Origin: Bifidobacterium breve | GTDB lineage: Bacteria; Actinomycetota; Actinomycetes; S36-B12 | Direction: 5' to 3' | NCBI GenBank assembly: GCA_945877545.1 | Contig: CAMCSO010000003.1 | Coordinates: forward strand, 1-52,632 | Length of the DNA stretch: 52,632 nucleotides | Shown: piece by piece, positions 34,742 through 40,957 of the stretch | Layout of the letters: every line of letters begins with the position of its first letter | How positions within the stretch are numbered: position 1 is the stretch's first letter | Program-made: the position numbers and the translations under genes | Notes under the pieces: model-generated | What the model was told of the DNA's origin: nothing | The model's database searches: none | What the model saw: only the letters and a program-made list of their open reading frames with translations

Positions 34742-35038
34742 GTGTCACGTCCCCTGCAGGCAATGCTGATGCGTTATCGAATGCTCTCGTCATCCCGGTT
34801 GACGCTCTCCGTCGCCATTCTCGCAACGGCTTTTCTCACCCTTCGGCTCTCCCTTGAGGACTCACAGGTGACGATGCTCGTCGGACTCCTGCAGCCGGTA
34901 ACTCTCATCATCGGACTGGCCCTGTCCGTCATCGCAACGGTGAGTTCGATCGCATCCTTTCCGCTCTCAGCCCTGTCCACTCCGGCGGACAACGACACGC
35001 CGAAGGAAGAATTTATGTCTACTTCTGGACAATTTTAA
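34742..35038 (+). CDS. Putative small two-helix membrane protein
   Basis: 98 residues from GTG 34742, or shorter from an internal ATG at residue 8. Two hydrophobic stretches are seen: LTLSVAILATAFLTLRLSL and TLIIGLALSVIATVSSIASF. A short acidic tail ends DTPKEEFMSTSGQF. No ribosome site stands out before either start, and I recognise no family. It ends in an AT-rich stretch just before a palindrome. Treat as a plausible but unproven gene. Confidence 0.45.
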   Translation: MSRPLQAMLMRYRMLSSSRLTLSVAILATAFLTLRLSLEDSQVTMLVGLLQPVTLIIGLALSVIATVSSIASFPLSALSTPADNDTPKEEFMSTSGQF

Positions 35039-35040
35039 CT

Positions 35041-35054
35041 GTCTATGCATAGAC
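35041..35054. promoter_or_regulatory. 14-bp perfect palindrome before the 35083 gene
   Basis: GTCTATGCATAGAC is a perfect palindrome in an AT-rich stretch, 29 bp upstream of an ATG with a strong AGGAGG ribosome site. The size and place suit a dimeric repressor operator. No cognate regulator is identified, though the HTH protein at 35546 is a nearby candidate. Confidence 0.5.
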
Positions 35055-35082
35055 TAGTGACTTCAATATTTAGGAGGTCATT

Positions 35083-35310
35083 ATGAACATCAGGTTCTCC
35101 GCGCGCGGTGGTCACGGCCAGCCGCAGATACCGGTCAGCAGGCTACTGCCGTCACACCATGTGACGTCAGGCTTCTCCTATGCCTTGTGCCGATTCACCC
35201 TCGACTGCAGCTGTGGAGCGCACACTGACACCACTTACATCGATGAAGCCCTCGAGTGGGGCGAGATGCATGAGCTTCTCGCCCCACTCGCTGACGAGTT
35301 AGGAACCTGA
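35083..35310 (+). CDS. Small Cys-rich protein, unknown
   Basis: 75 residues, ATG with AGGAGG 5 bases upstream, among the strongest ribosome sites in the window. The centre holds CRFTLDCSCGAHTDT, a Cys/His cluster that may bind zinc or iron. The C-terminus is acidic and ends LADELGT. Its last codons (CGAGTTAGGAACCTGAGC) are repeated ahead of the third gene of this run and mark a duplication junction. No family recognised. Confidence 0.65.
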   Translation: MNIRFSARGGHGQPQIPVSRLLPSHHVTSGFSYALCRFTLDCSCGAHTDTTYIDEALEWGEMHELLAPLADELGT

Positions 35311-35760
35311 GCATGTCCAAACCGAATCGCTCAAAGAGTTCGACCACCAAGACCCTCAAGAAGACCACCAAGACCCTCAAGAAGGCCACGAAGACCCTCA
35401 AGAAGGCCACGAAGGACTGGCGCTCGGCCAAGAAGCGTAAGCGGGCCGCTCGCAATGCACTCGCCGCGCTCGTGAATAAGGCCGTGGGCCGTGGGGTCAT
35501 GTCGGAGAACAAGGTCGCCGCCACCGCCGAGTTAGGAACCTGAGCATGTCCAAACCGAATCACTCAAAGAGTTCGACCACCAAGGCCCTCGAGAAGGCCA
35601 CGAAGACCCTTGAGAAGGCCACGAAGGACTGGCGCTCGGCCAAGAAGCGTGAGCGGGCCGCTCGCAATGCACTCGCCGCGATCGTGAATGAGGCCGTGGG
35701 CAGTGGGGTCATGTCGGAGAACAAGGTCGCCTCCATCACAGCCATTCCCCGGATGACGAT
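35295..35760. repeat. Tandem duplication, unit 233 bp
   Basis: The segment starting CGAGTTAGGAACCTGAGC at 35295 recurs at 35528, and similarity runs through the shared AACAAGGTCGCC. Copy 1 ends where copy 2 begins, so the duplication joined the 5' part of the HTH gene to the end of the upstream gene. Copies differ by a 21-bp heptad unit and several substitutions, so the event is not very recent. Confidence 0.85.
35313..35543 (+). CDS. Truncated duplicate of the basic HTH protein
   Basis: 76 residues, 2 bases after the previous stop. It begins MSKPNRSKSSTTKTLKK and has three TKTLKKA-like heptads, then DWRSAKKRKRAARNALAALVNKAVG and MSENKVA. It then jumps into TAELGT, the end of the upstream gene. 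Compared with the next gene it has one more heptad but has lost the second half of the helix-turn-helix and the acidic tail. It is clearly a tandem-duplication product; whether the basic fragment is made or useful is unknown. Confidence 0.65.
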   Translation: MSKPNRSKSSTTKTLKKTTKTLKKATKTLKKATKDWRSAKKRKRAARNALAALVNKAVGRGVMSENKVAATAELGT

Positions 35761-36070
35761 ACGCAAGATGCTCGGCAAGGACGATCTCCCAGCCGAGGCT
35801 GCTGCCACCGACGAGACGACTGTCGACGAACAATCCTCCGTCGAAGGGGACCCAGCGGTCGAGCTTGCCGTGATCGTCACTGACGAGGTGGCAGTAGACG
35901 AGACAGACGACGACGTGACAGACGCGGTCGAGACAGACGCGGACAAGGCGGACGCGGACAAGGCGGACGACGAGCCCGCGGAGACCGGCCCCTCAGTGGC
36001 GGCACCCGTCTTCGCACGTCCGGTCACACCGACCTGGGCCAGCCCACCCTCGTCGACCTTCACGACCTGA
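35546..36070 (+). CDS. Basic helix-turn-helix protein with long acidic tail
   Basis: 174 residues. Residues 1-36 are Lys/Thr-rich with TLEKATK heptads. Residues 37-77 (RAARNALAAIVNEAVG...NKVASITAIPRMTIRKMLG) look like a helix-turn-helix, with TAIPRMTIRKML as the recognition part. Residues 80-155 are very acidic with DADKADADKADDE. A Pro-rich end follows. A basic DNA-binding head with an acidic tail suggests a nucleoid-associated or regulatory protein. I recognise no named family. It is the intact member of the tandem pair. Confidence 0.65.
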   Translation: MSKPNHSKSSTTKALEKATKTLEKATKDWRSAKKRERAARNALAAIVNEAVGSGVMSENKVASITAIPRMTIRKMLGKDDLPAEAAATDETTVDEQSSVEGDPAVELAVIVTDEVAVDETDDDVTDAVETDADKADADKADDEPAETGPSVAAPVFARPVTPTWASPPSSTFTT

Positions 36071-36221
36071 GCGCTCGACCAAGAGCGATTCACCACCGTG
36101 GCTTACCTAGTCGTCAGACCCTGAAGTTCGACATTGGCCTTCGGGTCATCGCAACCCGCGAGCATTCATGAGTGCGAGAACATCGATTGCAGTTTGCATC
36201 CGATTGTAGGCACCACAATGC

Positions 36222-36263
36222 GCCCTATCAGGTTACTCGTAAATACGGGCAACCTGATAGGGC
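36222..36263. terminator. 13-bp inverted repeat, possible terminator
   Basis: GCCCTATCAGGTT and AACCTGATAGGGC form a perfect 13-bp stem with a 16-base loop, followed by TTT on the plus strand. It lies 150 bp beyond the HTH gene and directly before an antitoxin-like fragment. A Rho-independent terminator is one reading; a mobile-element end is another, but there is no transposase nearby. The stretch 36071-36221 holds nothing else I can identify. Confidence 0.45.
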
Positions 36264-36269
36264 TTTGCC

Positions 36270-36392
36270 GTGAAGACCACGATCGAACTACCTGACGACC
36301 TCGCCGCACAAGCTCACCATTGCCCGGTGATTGGATACAGATGTGCGTATCCTGTGAGGCCTACTGACCTCGCAGCACTGTCGCCTCGATGA
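36270..36392 (+). pseudogene. Remnant of a VapB-type antitoxin
   Basis: Reading from GTG 36270 gives VKTTIELPDDLAAQAHH, a close match to the N-terminal strand-and-helix start of VapB-like antitoxins. It then dissolves into unrelated sequence (CPVIGYRCAYPVRPTD) and stops after 40 codons. No toxin gene follows; the next gene is on the other strand. I take it as a leftover of a toxin-antitoxin pair. Confidence 0.45.
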
Positions 36393-37122
36393 CCATCCAG
36401 CTTGCAAGCAGCACGAGGAGACCTGCGAATGCACGTTCAAGAAGTCGTTGCGAAATAGTGAGATTCGCCCGAGAAGCTACCACCGACCCGACGAGACCCC
36501 CCACGATGACGATGAGCGGCACCTGCCATTCGATGTCGTGCCAGGTGTCAGCCCTAAACATGAGGGCGGTCAGGCTGTTCAGCGCGACGATAACGAGCGA
36601 TGTGCCTGCTGCCACACCGAATGGAAATCCGAAAACAAGGACGAGGGCTGGCACGATGAGGAATCCACCGCCAACGCCAAAGACACCCGTCAGCAGCCCG
36701 ATCACGCTGGCAACAAACAGAATTAGCCACCAGCTCGAGGACTTAATGCCCTCCGGTTCAGGTCGAGATCCCTTGCGCCACATAGCGATTGCCGCGCCAA
36801 CCAGCACGAGGGAAAACCCCGCAATCAGAGCAGCCTCGGGGATGACAGGCGCAATTCGCGTGCCTGCGAATGTGCCTGCCAGACCCAGGACCCAGAACAG
36901 CACTGCCGGCCGCGTGCGCACCTGGCCGAGTTGGAACCGCGGAACAGCCCCGAATGCGGCCGATGCGGCTACGACTGCCAAGGAGGCGGTCGTCGCCTGA
37001 AGGGCAGTGAAATTGAAGAGAAAGAGAAACGCCGGTACCGCCAGCACTGCACCACCTGCGCCGACGAGGCCGAGGATCGCCCCGACCCCGAGGCCGACGA
37101 TGAGTGCTTCGATGACGATCAG
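36361..37122 (-). CDS. TSUP (TauE/SafE) sulfite/sulfonate exporter-like permease
   Basis: Track ORF starts at 37047 (GTG), but coding sequence clearly continues upstream: LIVIEALIVGLGVGAILGLVGAGGA is the expected first TSUP helix with its GxGGG-like motif. The only start-like codon in frame at the right place is CTG 37122, with AAGGG about 9 bases before it, giving 253 residues. Seven to eight hydrophobic segments follow, with the second repeat VIGLLTGVFGVGGGFLIVPAL. Probably exports sulfite made by the upstream persulfide dioxygenase. Last gene of the operon. Confidence 0.82.
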   Translation of the reverse strand: MIVIEALIVGLGVGAILGLVGAGGAVLAVPAFLFLFNFTALQATTASLAVVAASAAFGAVPRFQLGQVRTRPAVLFWVLGLAGTFAGTRIAPVIPEAALIAGFSLVLVGAAIAMWRKGSRPEPEGIKSSSWWLILFVASVIGLLTGVFGVGGGFLIVPALVLVFGFPFGVAAGTSLVIVALNSLTALMFRADTWHDIEWQVPLIVIVGGLVGSVVASRANLTISQRLLERAFAGLLVLLASWMVIEATVLRGQ

Positions 37123-37175
37123 GATGGTGATCCCTTCTCTGAGTCCAAGACCGATGGTTGGGTACCGGTCGAGCC

Positions 37176-38603
37176 TCAGTCCGTGTAGACAGCACCAAGT
37201 CGATGCCCGACAGGTGGTCGCACGATCATGAGGCCAGAGGTCTCGGCATTGGAGAAGTCGTCGTCCACGTGCACGACCGGAATGTCGAGTCCATCGAGCA
37301 GCGACGCCCCGACCGACGCCCGGAATCCGCTTCCGCAGTAGGCCCAGACCGGACCATGCTTGGAGGTGTCATCGGCCCATCTCCTCACCTCATCAATGCG
37401 GCCGCGAAGTTCATGGAGGGGAACATGCTTAGCTCCCAACACGTAGCCATTGTCGAACTCGGTGTTACGTCGCAGGTCAAGGACGGGCAGGTTCGGGTCG
37501 TCCGCAAGAGCCTGTGCGAGATCAACATGGGTTACCCGCCGATACCACGATCGGGGCGCGGACGAACTCGCCCAGTCTGCGGATGTCCCAACGGCATAGC
37601 CCACCGGTCGGTCGATGCCGATGCGGACGAGTTCGCGCTGCATCGTCTGCACCTCGACCGCGTCGGCGCCTAGCAATGTGATGGGCGTGCCCCAGTCGAT
37701 CATCCAGCCGAGGTAGGTCACGGCATTGCCGTGGACGTCGAAGGACAGCGCGCCCAACACGTGGTCGGCGGCGAACGCCTGTCGGTGGCGCAGGTCGACG
37801 ACCCATTCGCCGGCGGCGATGCGGCGGGCGATGTCGTCGGCTGTTGCGACCATCGGCAGTGAGAGGTCGATCGGCCCGGCGCCCCGCTGATTCGCTGGAC
37901 CCATGTGGGCGTAGTAGGCCGGGTATGCGTCGAGGCCGGCGATGAGCTCCTCGACGAACGTGTCCTCGTCCACGGAGAATGCCGGGTTGCTCGCAACCTG
38001 CTCGGCGACGGTCGATTCGTTGCCGACCGTGGCCGTAGCGCTGCAGAAGGAACCGAAGCCATGCGTCGGGTACACCTGCGCCGAGGGCGTGATCTCGGCA
38101 CCGATCCGCCTCATCGAGCGCCACTGCGAGCGCGCAAGTGGCTCGGTCAGCTCCGGCCCGAGCAGGTCGGGCCGGCCGACACTGCCGAAGAGTAGCGAGC
38201 CGCCGGTGAAGAGCGCGACATCTGCCCCGCCTACGTTGAGGGCGAACGAGATGTGGTTCGGGGTGTGTCCGGGCGTGTGGATGACGCGGAGCCGTCCGAT
38301 GTCGGATGCGAACTCCGCGGCGTCGCCCACCTGGCGGGCGGCGAAGTCGATCTCCATGCCTTCTGGCACGACGTACTCGGCCTTGGTTCGGCGGGCGAGC
38401 TCGAGGCCCCCGCTCACGTAGTCATTGTGGAAGTGGGTCTCGAGGACGTGAGATGCACTCCACCCGCGCTGGTCCAAGATCTCCTCGACGCGGTCTATGT
38501 CGCGCTGCGGATCGATGACGATCGCGGACGATTTGCTGCCCACGACGTAACTGCGGTCGCCCAAGTTCGGGGTGTCGATAGCGATGACCTCGAGACCGGT
38601 CAC
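37176..38603 (-). CDS. MBL-fold persulfide dioxygenase fused to two rhodanese domains (CstB-like)
   Basis: 475 residues. Residues 1-240 are a metallo-beta-lactamase fold with THFHNDYVSG (His57, His59, Asp61), HTPGHTPNH and PTHGFGSFCS, the pattern of ETHE1-like persulfide dioxygenases. Two rhodanese domains follow. The first (about 265-345) has no catalytic Cys. The second has Cys423 in WAYCGSGFRAS. CstB-type fusions oxidise persulfides to sulfite/thiosulfate. ATGA-type overlap with the upstream rhodanese; TSUP follows. Confidence 0.9.
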   Translation of the reverse strand: MTGLEVIAIDTPNLGDRSYVVGSKSSAIVIDPQRDIDRVEEILDQRGWSASHVLETHFHNDYVSGGLELARRTKAEYVVPEGMEIDFAARQVGDAAEFASDIGRLRVIHTPGHTPNHISFALNVGGADVALFTGGSLLFGSVGRPDLLGPELTEPLARSQWRSMRRIGAEITPSAQVYPTHGFGSFCSATATVGNESTVAEQVASNPAFSVDEDTFVEELIAGLDAYPAYYAHMGPANQRGAGPIDLSLPMVATADDIARRIAAGEWVVDLRHRQAFAADHVLGALSFDVHGNAVTYLGWMIDWGTPITLLGADAVEVQTMQRELVRIGIDRPVGYAVGTSADWASSSAPRSWYRRVTHVDLAQALADDPNLPVLDLRRNTEFDNGYVLGAKHVPLHELRGRIDEVRRWADDTSKHGPVWAYCGSGFRASVGASLLDGLDIPVVHVDDDFSNAETSGLMIVRPPVGHRLGAVYTD

Positions 38604-38995
38604 TGGCTCACCACCGATGCGCCTGAAGCAGCGAGGTCATCGAGTCCGCCGCTGAGGTTGACCAGGCTCGTGAATCCTGCGGTGGCCATCGCATCGGTGG
38701 CGACCGCAGAGCGTCGCCCGCTTCGGCAGTAGACGACGTAGGTGGCCGACTTGTCGAGCGATTCGATCTGGGAGGCGAAGGCCGGGTCCTCGACGTTGAT
38801 GTTCACCGCATTTGGCAGGTGCCCCGCTGCGAACTCATCGGGCGTGCGGACGTCGACGACGACGACTCCCTGCTGGGCGGTTGTCGAGAGGAACGCCTGC
38901 GGATCAACGGTCTGCACGGCACTCGTGCCCGACGCGCACCCGGTGATGGCCAGCGCTGCGAGGATGCCCACTACGGCAATGATTCGTTTCATCAT
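38600..38995 (-). CDS. Rhodanese-domain lipoprotein
   Basis: 131 residues. Signal sequence with lipobox ITGC (Cys20), then one rhodanese domain with DVRTPDEFAAGHLPNAVNI and the catalytic loop VVYCRSGRRSAVA. It should sit on the outer face of the membrane and accept or deliver sulfane sulfur there. It is in the middle of the persulfide operon, between a cytoplasmic rhodanese and the CstB-like fusion. Confidence 0.9.
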   Translation of the reverse strand: MMKRIIAVVGILAALAITGCASGTSAVQTVDPQAFLSTTAQQGVVVVDVRTPDEFAAGHLPNAVNINVEDPAFASQIESLDKSATYVVYCRSGRRSAVATDAMATAGFTSLVNLSGGLDDLAASGASVVSQ

Positions 38996-39017
38996 GCTCC
39001 TTCTCGGTTTTCGTGTA

Positions 39018-39389
39018 CTAGATGATCATTCCGGGGTCGCCGTTGTCGCCGACGACGGTTCTGCCTGCCTGCTGCCACGCACCCATGCCGCCATCGACAC
39101 TGACGGCGCTGAATCCAGCCTTGTGCAGTTGTGCCGCCCCCATGAGGGAGCGATTGCCCGACCGGCAGATGACGAGGACGGGCCTGGCCGGATCGAGTTG
39201 CCCATGGTCCGAGGGCACCCGGGCCATCGGCATGTGCACCGCGACGGGGTCGTGGCCCGCGCTCCACTCGACGAGCTCACGAACATCGAGGAGCACCGCG
39301 CCTGCCTCGAGCATCGGGAGTGCCTCGTCGACGCTGACGTTGAGGTTGAGGTTGAGGTTGAGGTTGCCACCGCTGGCGGTCAGGCCCAC
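39018..39389 (-). CDS. Cytoplasmic single-domain rhodanese with NLNLNLNV repeat
   Basis: 123 residues from GTG 39389, which overlaps the end of the CMD-like gene; the track start at 39458 lies deep in that gene. Rhodanese features: LLDVRELVEWSAGH, and catalytic Cys in VLVICRSGNRS. Residues 9-16 are a run of Asn-Leu pairs encoded by tandem CTCAAC hexamers, a slippage-prone insertion next to the start. No signal peptide. Probable sulfurtransferase. Confidence 0.85.
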   Translation of the reverse strand: MGLTASGGNLNLNLNLNVSVDEALPMLEAGAVLLDVRELVEWSAGHDPVAVHMPMARVPSDHGQLDPARPVLVICRSGNRSLMGAAQLHKAGFSAVSVDGGMGAWQQAGRTVVGDNGDPGMII

Positions 39390-39667
39390 GCCCTTGCCGC
39401 CTTTGCCTCGACGGCAACCGCGAACTTGCAGAAGGCTGCGTAGGCACGTGCCCCGCACATCGTTGCGGGGCCGGCCTTCATAAGGAAGGAAACACCGATG
39501 GCCATCGCGATGTGCTCCTTGGTTCTCGTCTCGCGCACCCCGGGAGCGAGCGCCGCCGAGCTCAGGTCGGCAAAGTCCCTGTAGACCTCAGGAATTGCCT
39601 GACGGTGCTCACGGTGCTGCAGATTCAGGTCATCGACCACCGATTGGTGATGCACGTAAGTGGTCAT
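39380..39667 (-). CDS. Carboxymuconolactone-decarboxylase/AhpD-like protein lacking the catalytic segment
   Basis: 95 residues. The N-terminus (YRDFADLSSAAL...TRTKEHIAMAIGVS) and the C-terminus (FLMKAGPATMCGARAYAAF) match the two ends of CMD/AhpD-fold proteins. The roughly 30 residues between them, with the CxxC...H active site, are missing; the break follows AIGVS, a phrase that typically occurs twice in this family. Likely an in-frame deletion. First gene of the operon, with the ATG close to the promoter. Confidence 0.7.
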   Translation of the reverse strand: MTTYVHHQSVVDDLNLQHREHRQAIPEVYRDFADLSSAALAPGVRETRTKEHIAMAIGVSFLMKAGPATMCGARAYAAFCKFAVAVEAKAARAWA

Positions 39668-39675
39668 GACCGAAT

Positions 39676-39702
39676 ATTATACCCCAGGGGGTATATGTCA
39701 AC
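39676..39702 (-). promoter_or_regulatory. CsoR/CstR-type operator over a near-consensus, leaderless promoter
   Basis: ATACCCC-AG-GGGGTAT (39679-39694) is a near-perfect CsoR-family operator. On the minus strand TTGACA, a spacer holding the operator, and TATAAT/TAATAT can be read. The -10 ends only 8 bases before the CMD-like ATG, so transcription should start at or next to the start codon. CstR, the persulfide sensor, is the expected regulator; no csoR/cstR gene is in the window. Confidence 0.75.
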
Positions 39703-39723
39703 CCACGTCCCGTGCCTCGGGTG

Positions 39724-40935
39724 TCACCTCAGCCGGACGAAGGACCGATCGAGTTCGCCGACTGACGTAACCCCGAGGAGTTGCATCGTGGTCTTGATCT
39801 CCTTCTCGAGGATGCTCACGACCCGCCGTACCCCGTCCTCACCGCCGGCCATGAGCCCGTAGAGGTAGCCGCGGCCGATGAGTGCCCCGGTCGCCCCGAA
39901 GGCAAGTGCCGCGACGATGTCTGCACCGCACGTGATGCCGCCATCCACGTACACCTCGATCCGATCCCCCACCGCGTCGACGACGCTCGGGAGAATCTCG
40001 AGCGGCACATTGCCGCGGTCGATCTGCCGGCCACCGTGGTTCGACAGGATGACTGCATCGACCCCGAGATCGACCGCGATGACGGCATCCTCGACCGACT
40101 GCACTCCCTTGAGCACAAGCTTGCCGGACCAGATACTGCGAAGCCAAGCGATGTCGGCCCCGGTGATACTTGGGTCGAACACATTGGTGAGGAGGTCGCT
40201 CACCGTGCCACCCGTGGACGCCAGCGTCGCGAACTCGAGCGGCCTAGTCGTGAGCAGGTTGCCCCACCACCTCGGGTACATGGCCATACCAGCAAGAGTG
40301 CCGAGGGTGAGCTGCGGAGGAATCGTGAGTCCATTGCGCACATCACGCAACCGAATGCCACCGACCGCTGTGTCGACGGTGAGGATGAGAGTGTCATACC
40401 CCGCAAGCTCTGCGCGCTGGACAAGCGCCTCACTCGCCGCCCGGTCGCGCCATACGTAGAGCTGAAACCACCGCCGAGTATCGGGGAAAGCCTGGGCAAG
40501 GGCCTCGACTGAGGTCGTGCCAAGGGTTGAGAGTGCATACGGGATATCAGCCTCCCCGGCCACCTTCGCCACCGCGGGCTCTCCCACGTGGTGCATCATC
40601 CGCGTGAACCCCGTTGGCCCAAGCGCGAATGGCAGCGCCGAGCGCTTTCCGAGCATCTCGACCGAGAGGTCCACGGACGAGACGTCACGCAGCACTCGCG
40701 GTGTGAATTCGATGCGCGAATACGCCTCGACCGAACGACGAAGGGTCACCTCCGATCCAGCAGCACCATCGGTGTAGTCAAAGACTGGCCTCGGCACCCG
40801 GCGCTTCGCAAGATCGCGGAGATCCCCGATGCTCGCGCACCGCTCAAGGCGCGTCTGGAGTCGCGTCAGTGAGCGATCCCGTCGGCCGATGAGCGGCAGA
40901 ATCTCGCTCGGCCTCGGCAGTCGTCGATCGACCAT
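39724..40935 (-). CDS. lldD: FMN-dependent alpha-hydroxy-acid oxidase, probable L-lactate dehydrogenase
   Basis: 403 residues from ATG 40935, with GGAGG 7 bases upstream; the track start runs into rhaB. TIM-barrel FMN enzyme: FDYTDGAAGSEVTLRRS near the N-terminus, catalytic His in ILSNHGGRQID, and VYVDGGITCGADIV plus IGRGYLYGL at the phosphate site. It would oxidise L-lactate to pyruvate. Position at the end of the rhamnose operon fits, as rhamnose breakdown through lactaldehyde yields L-lactate. Other 2-hydroxyacids remain possible. Confidence 0.82.
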   Translation of the reverse strand: MVDRRLPRPSEILPLIGRRDRSLTRLQTRLERCASIGDLRDLAKRRVPRPVFDYTDGAAGSEVTLRRSVEAYSRIEFTPRVLRDVSSVDLSVEMLGKRSALPFALGPTGFTRMMHHVGEPAVAKVAGEADIPYALSTLGTTSVEALAQAFPDTRRWFQLYVWRDRAASEALVQRAELAGYDTLILTVDTAVGGIRLRDVRNGLTIPPQLTLGTLAGMAMYPRWWGNLLTTRPLEFATLASTGGTVSDLLTNVFDPSITGADIAWLRSIWSGKLVLKGVQSVEDAVIAVDLGVDAVILSNHGGRQIDRGNVPLEILPSVVDAVGDRIEVYVDGGITCGADIVAALAFGATGALIGRGYLYGLMAGGEDGVRRVVSILEKEIKTTMQLLGVTSVGELDRSFVRLR

Positions 40936-40957
40936 GGTGCGTCCTCCTCGTGGATAT

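Noticed and set aside
36222-36263. Insertion-sequence terminal repeat
   Set aside because: The arms are only 28-42 bp apart centre to centre and no transposase or target duplication is present.
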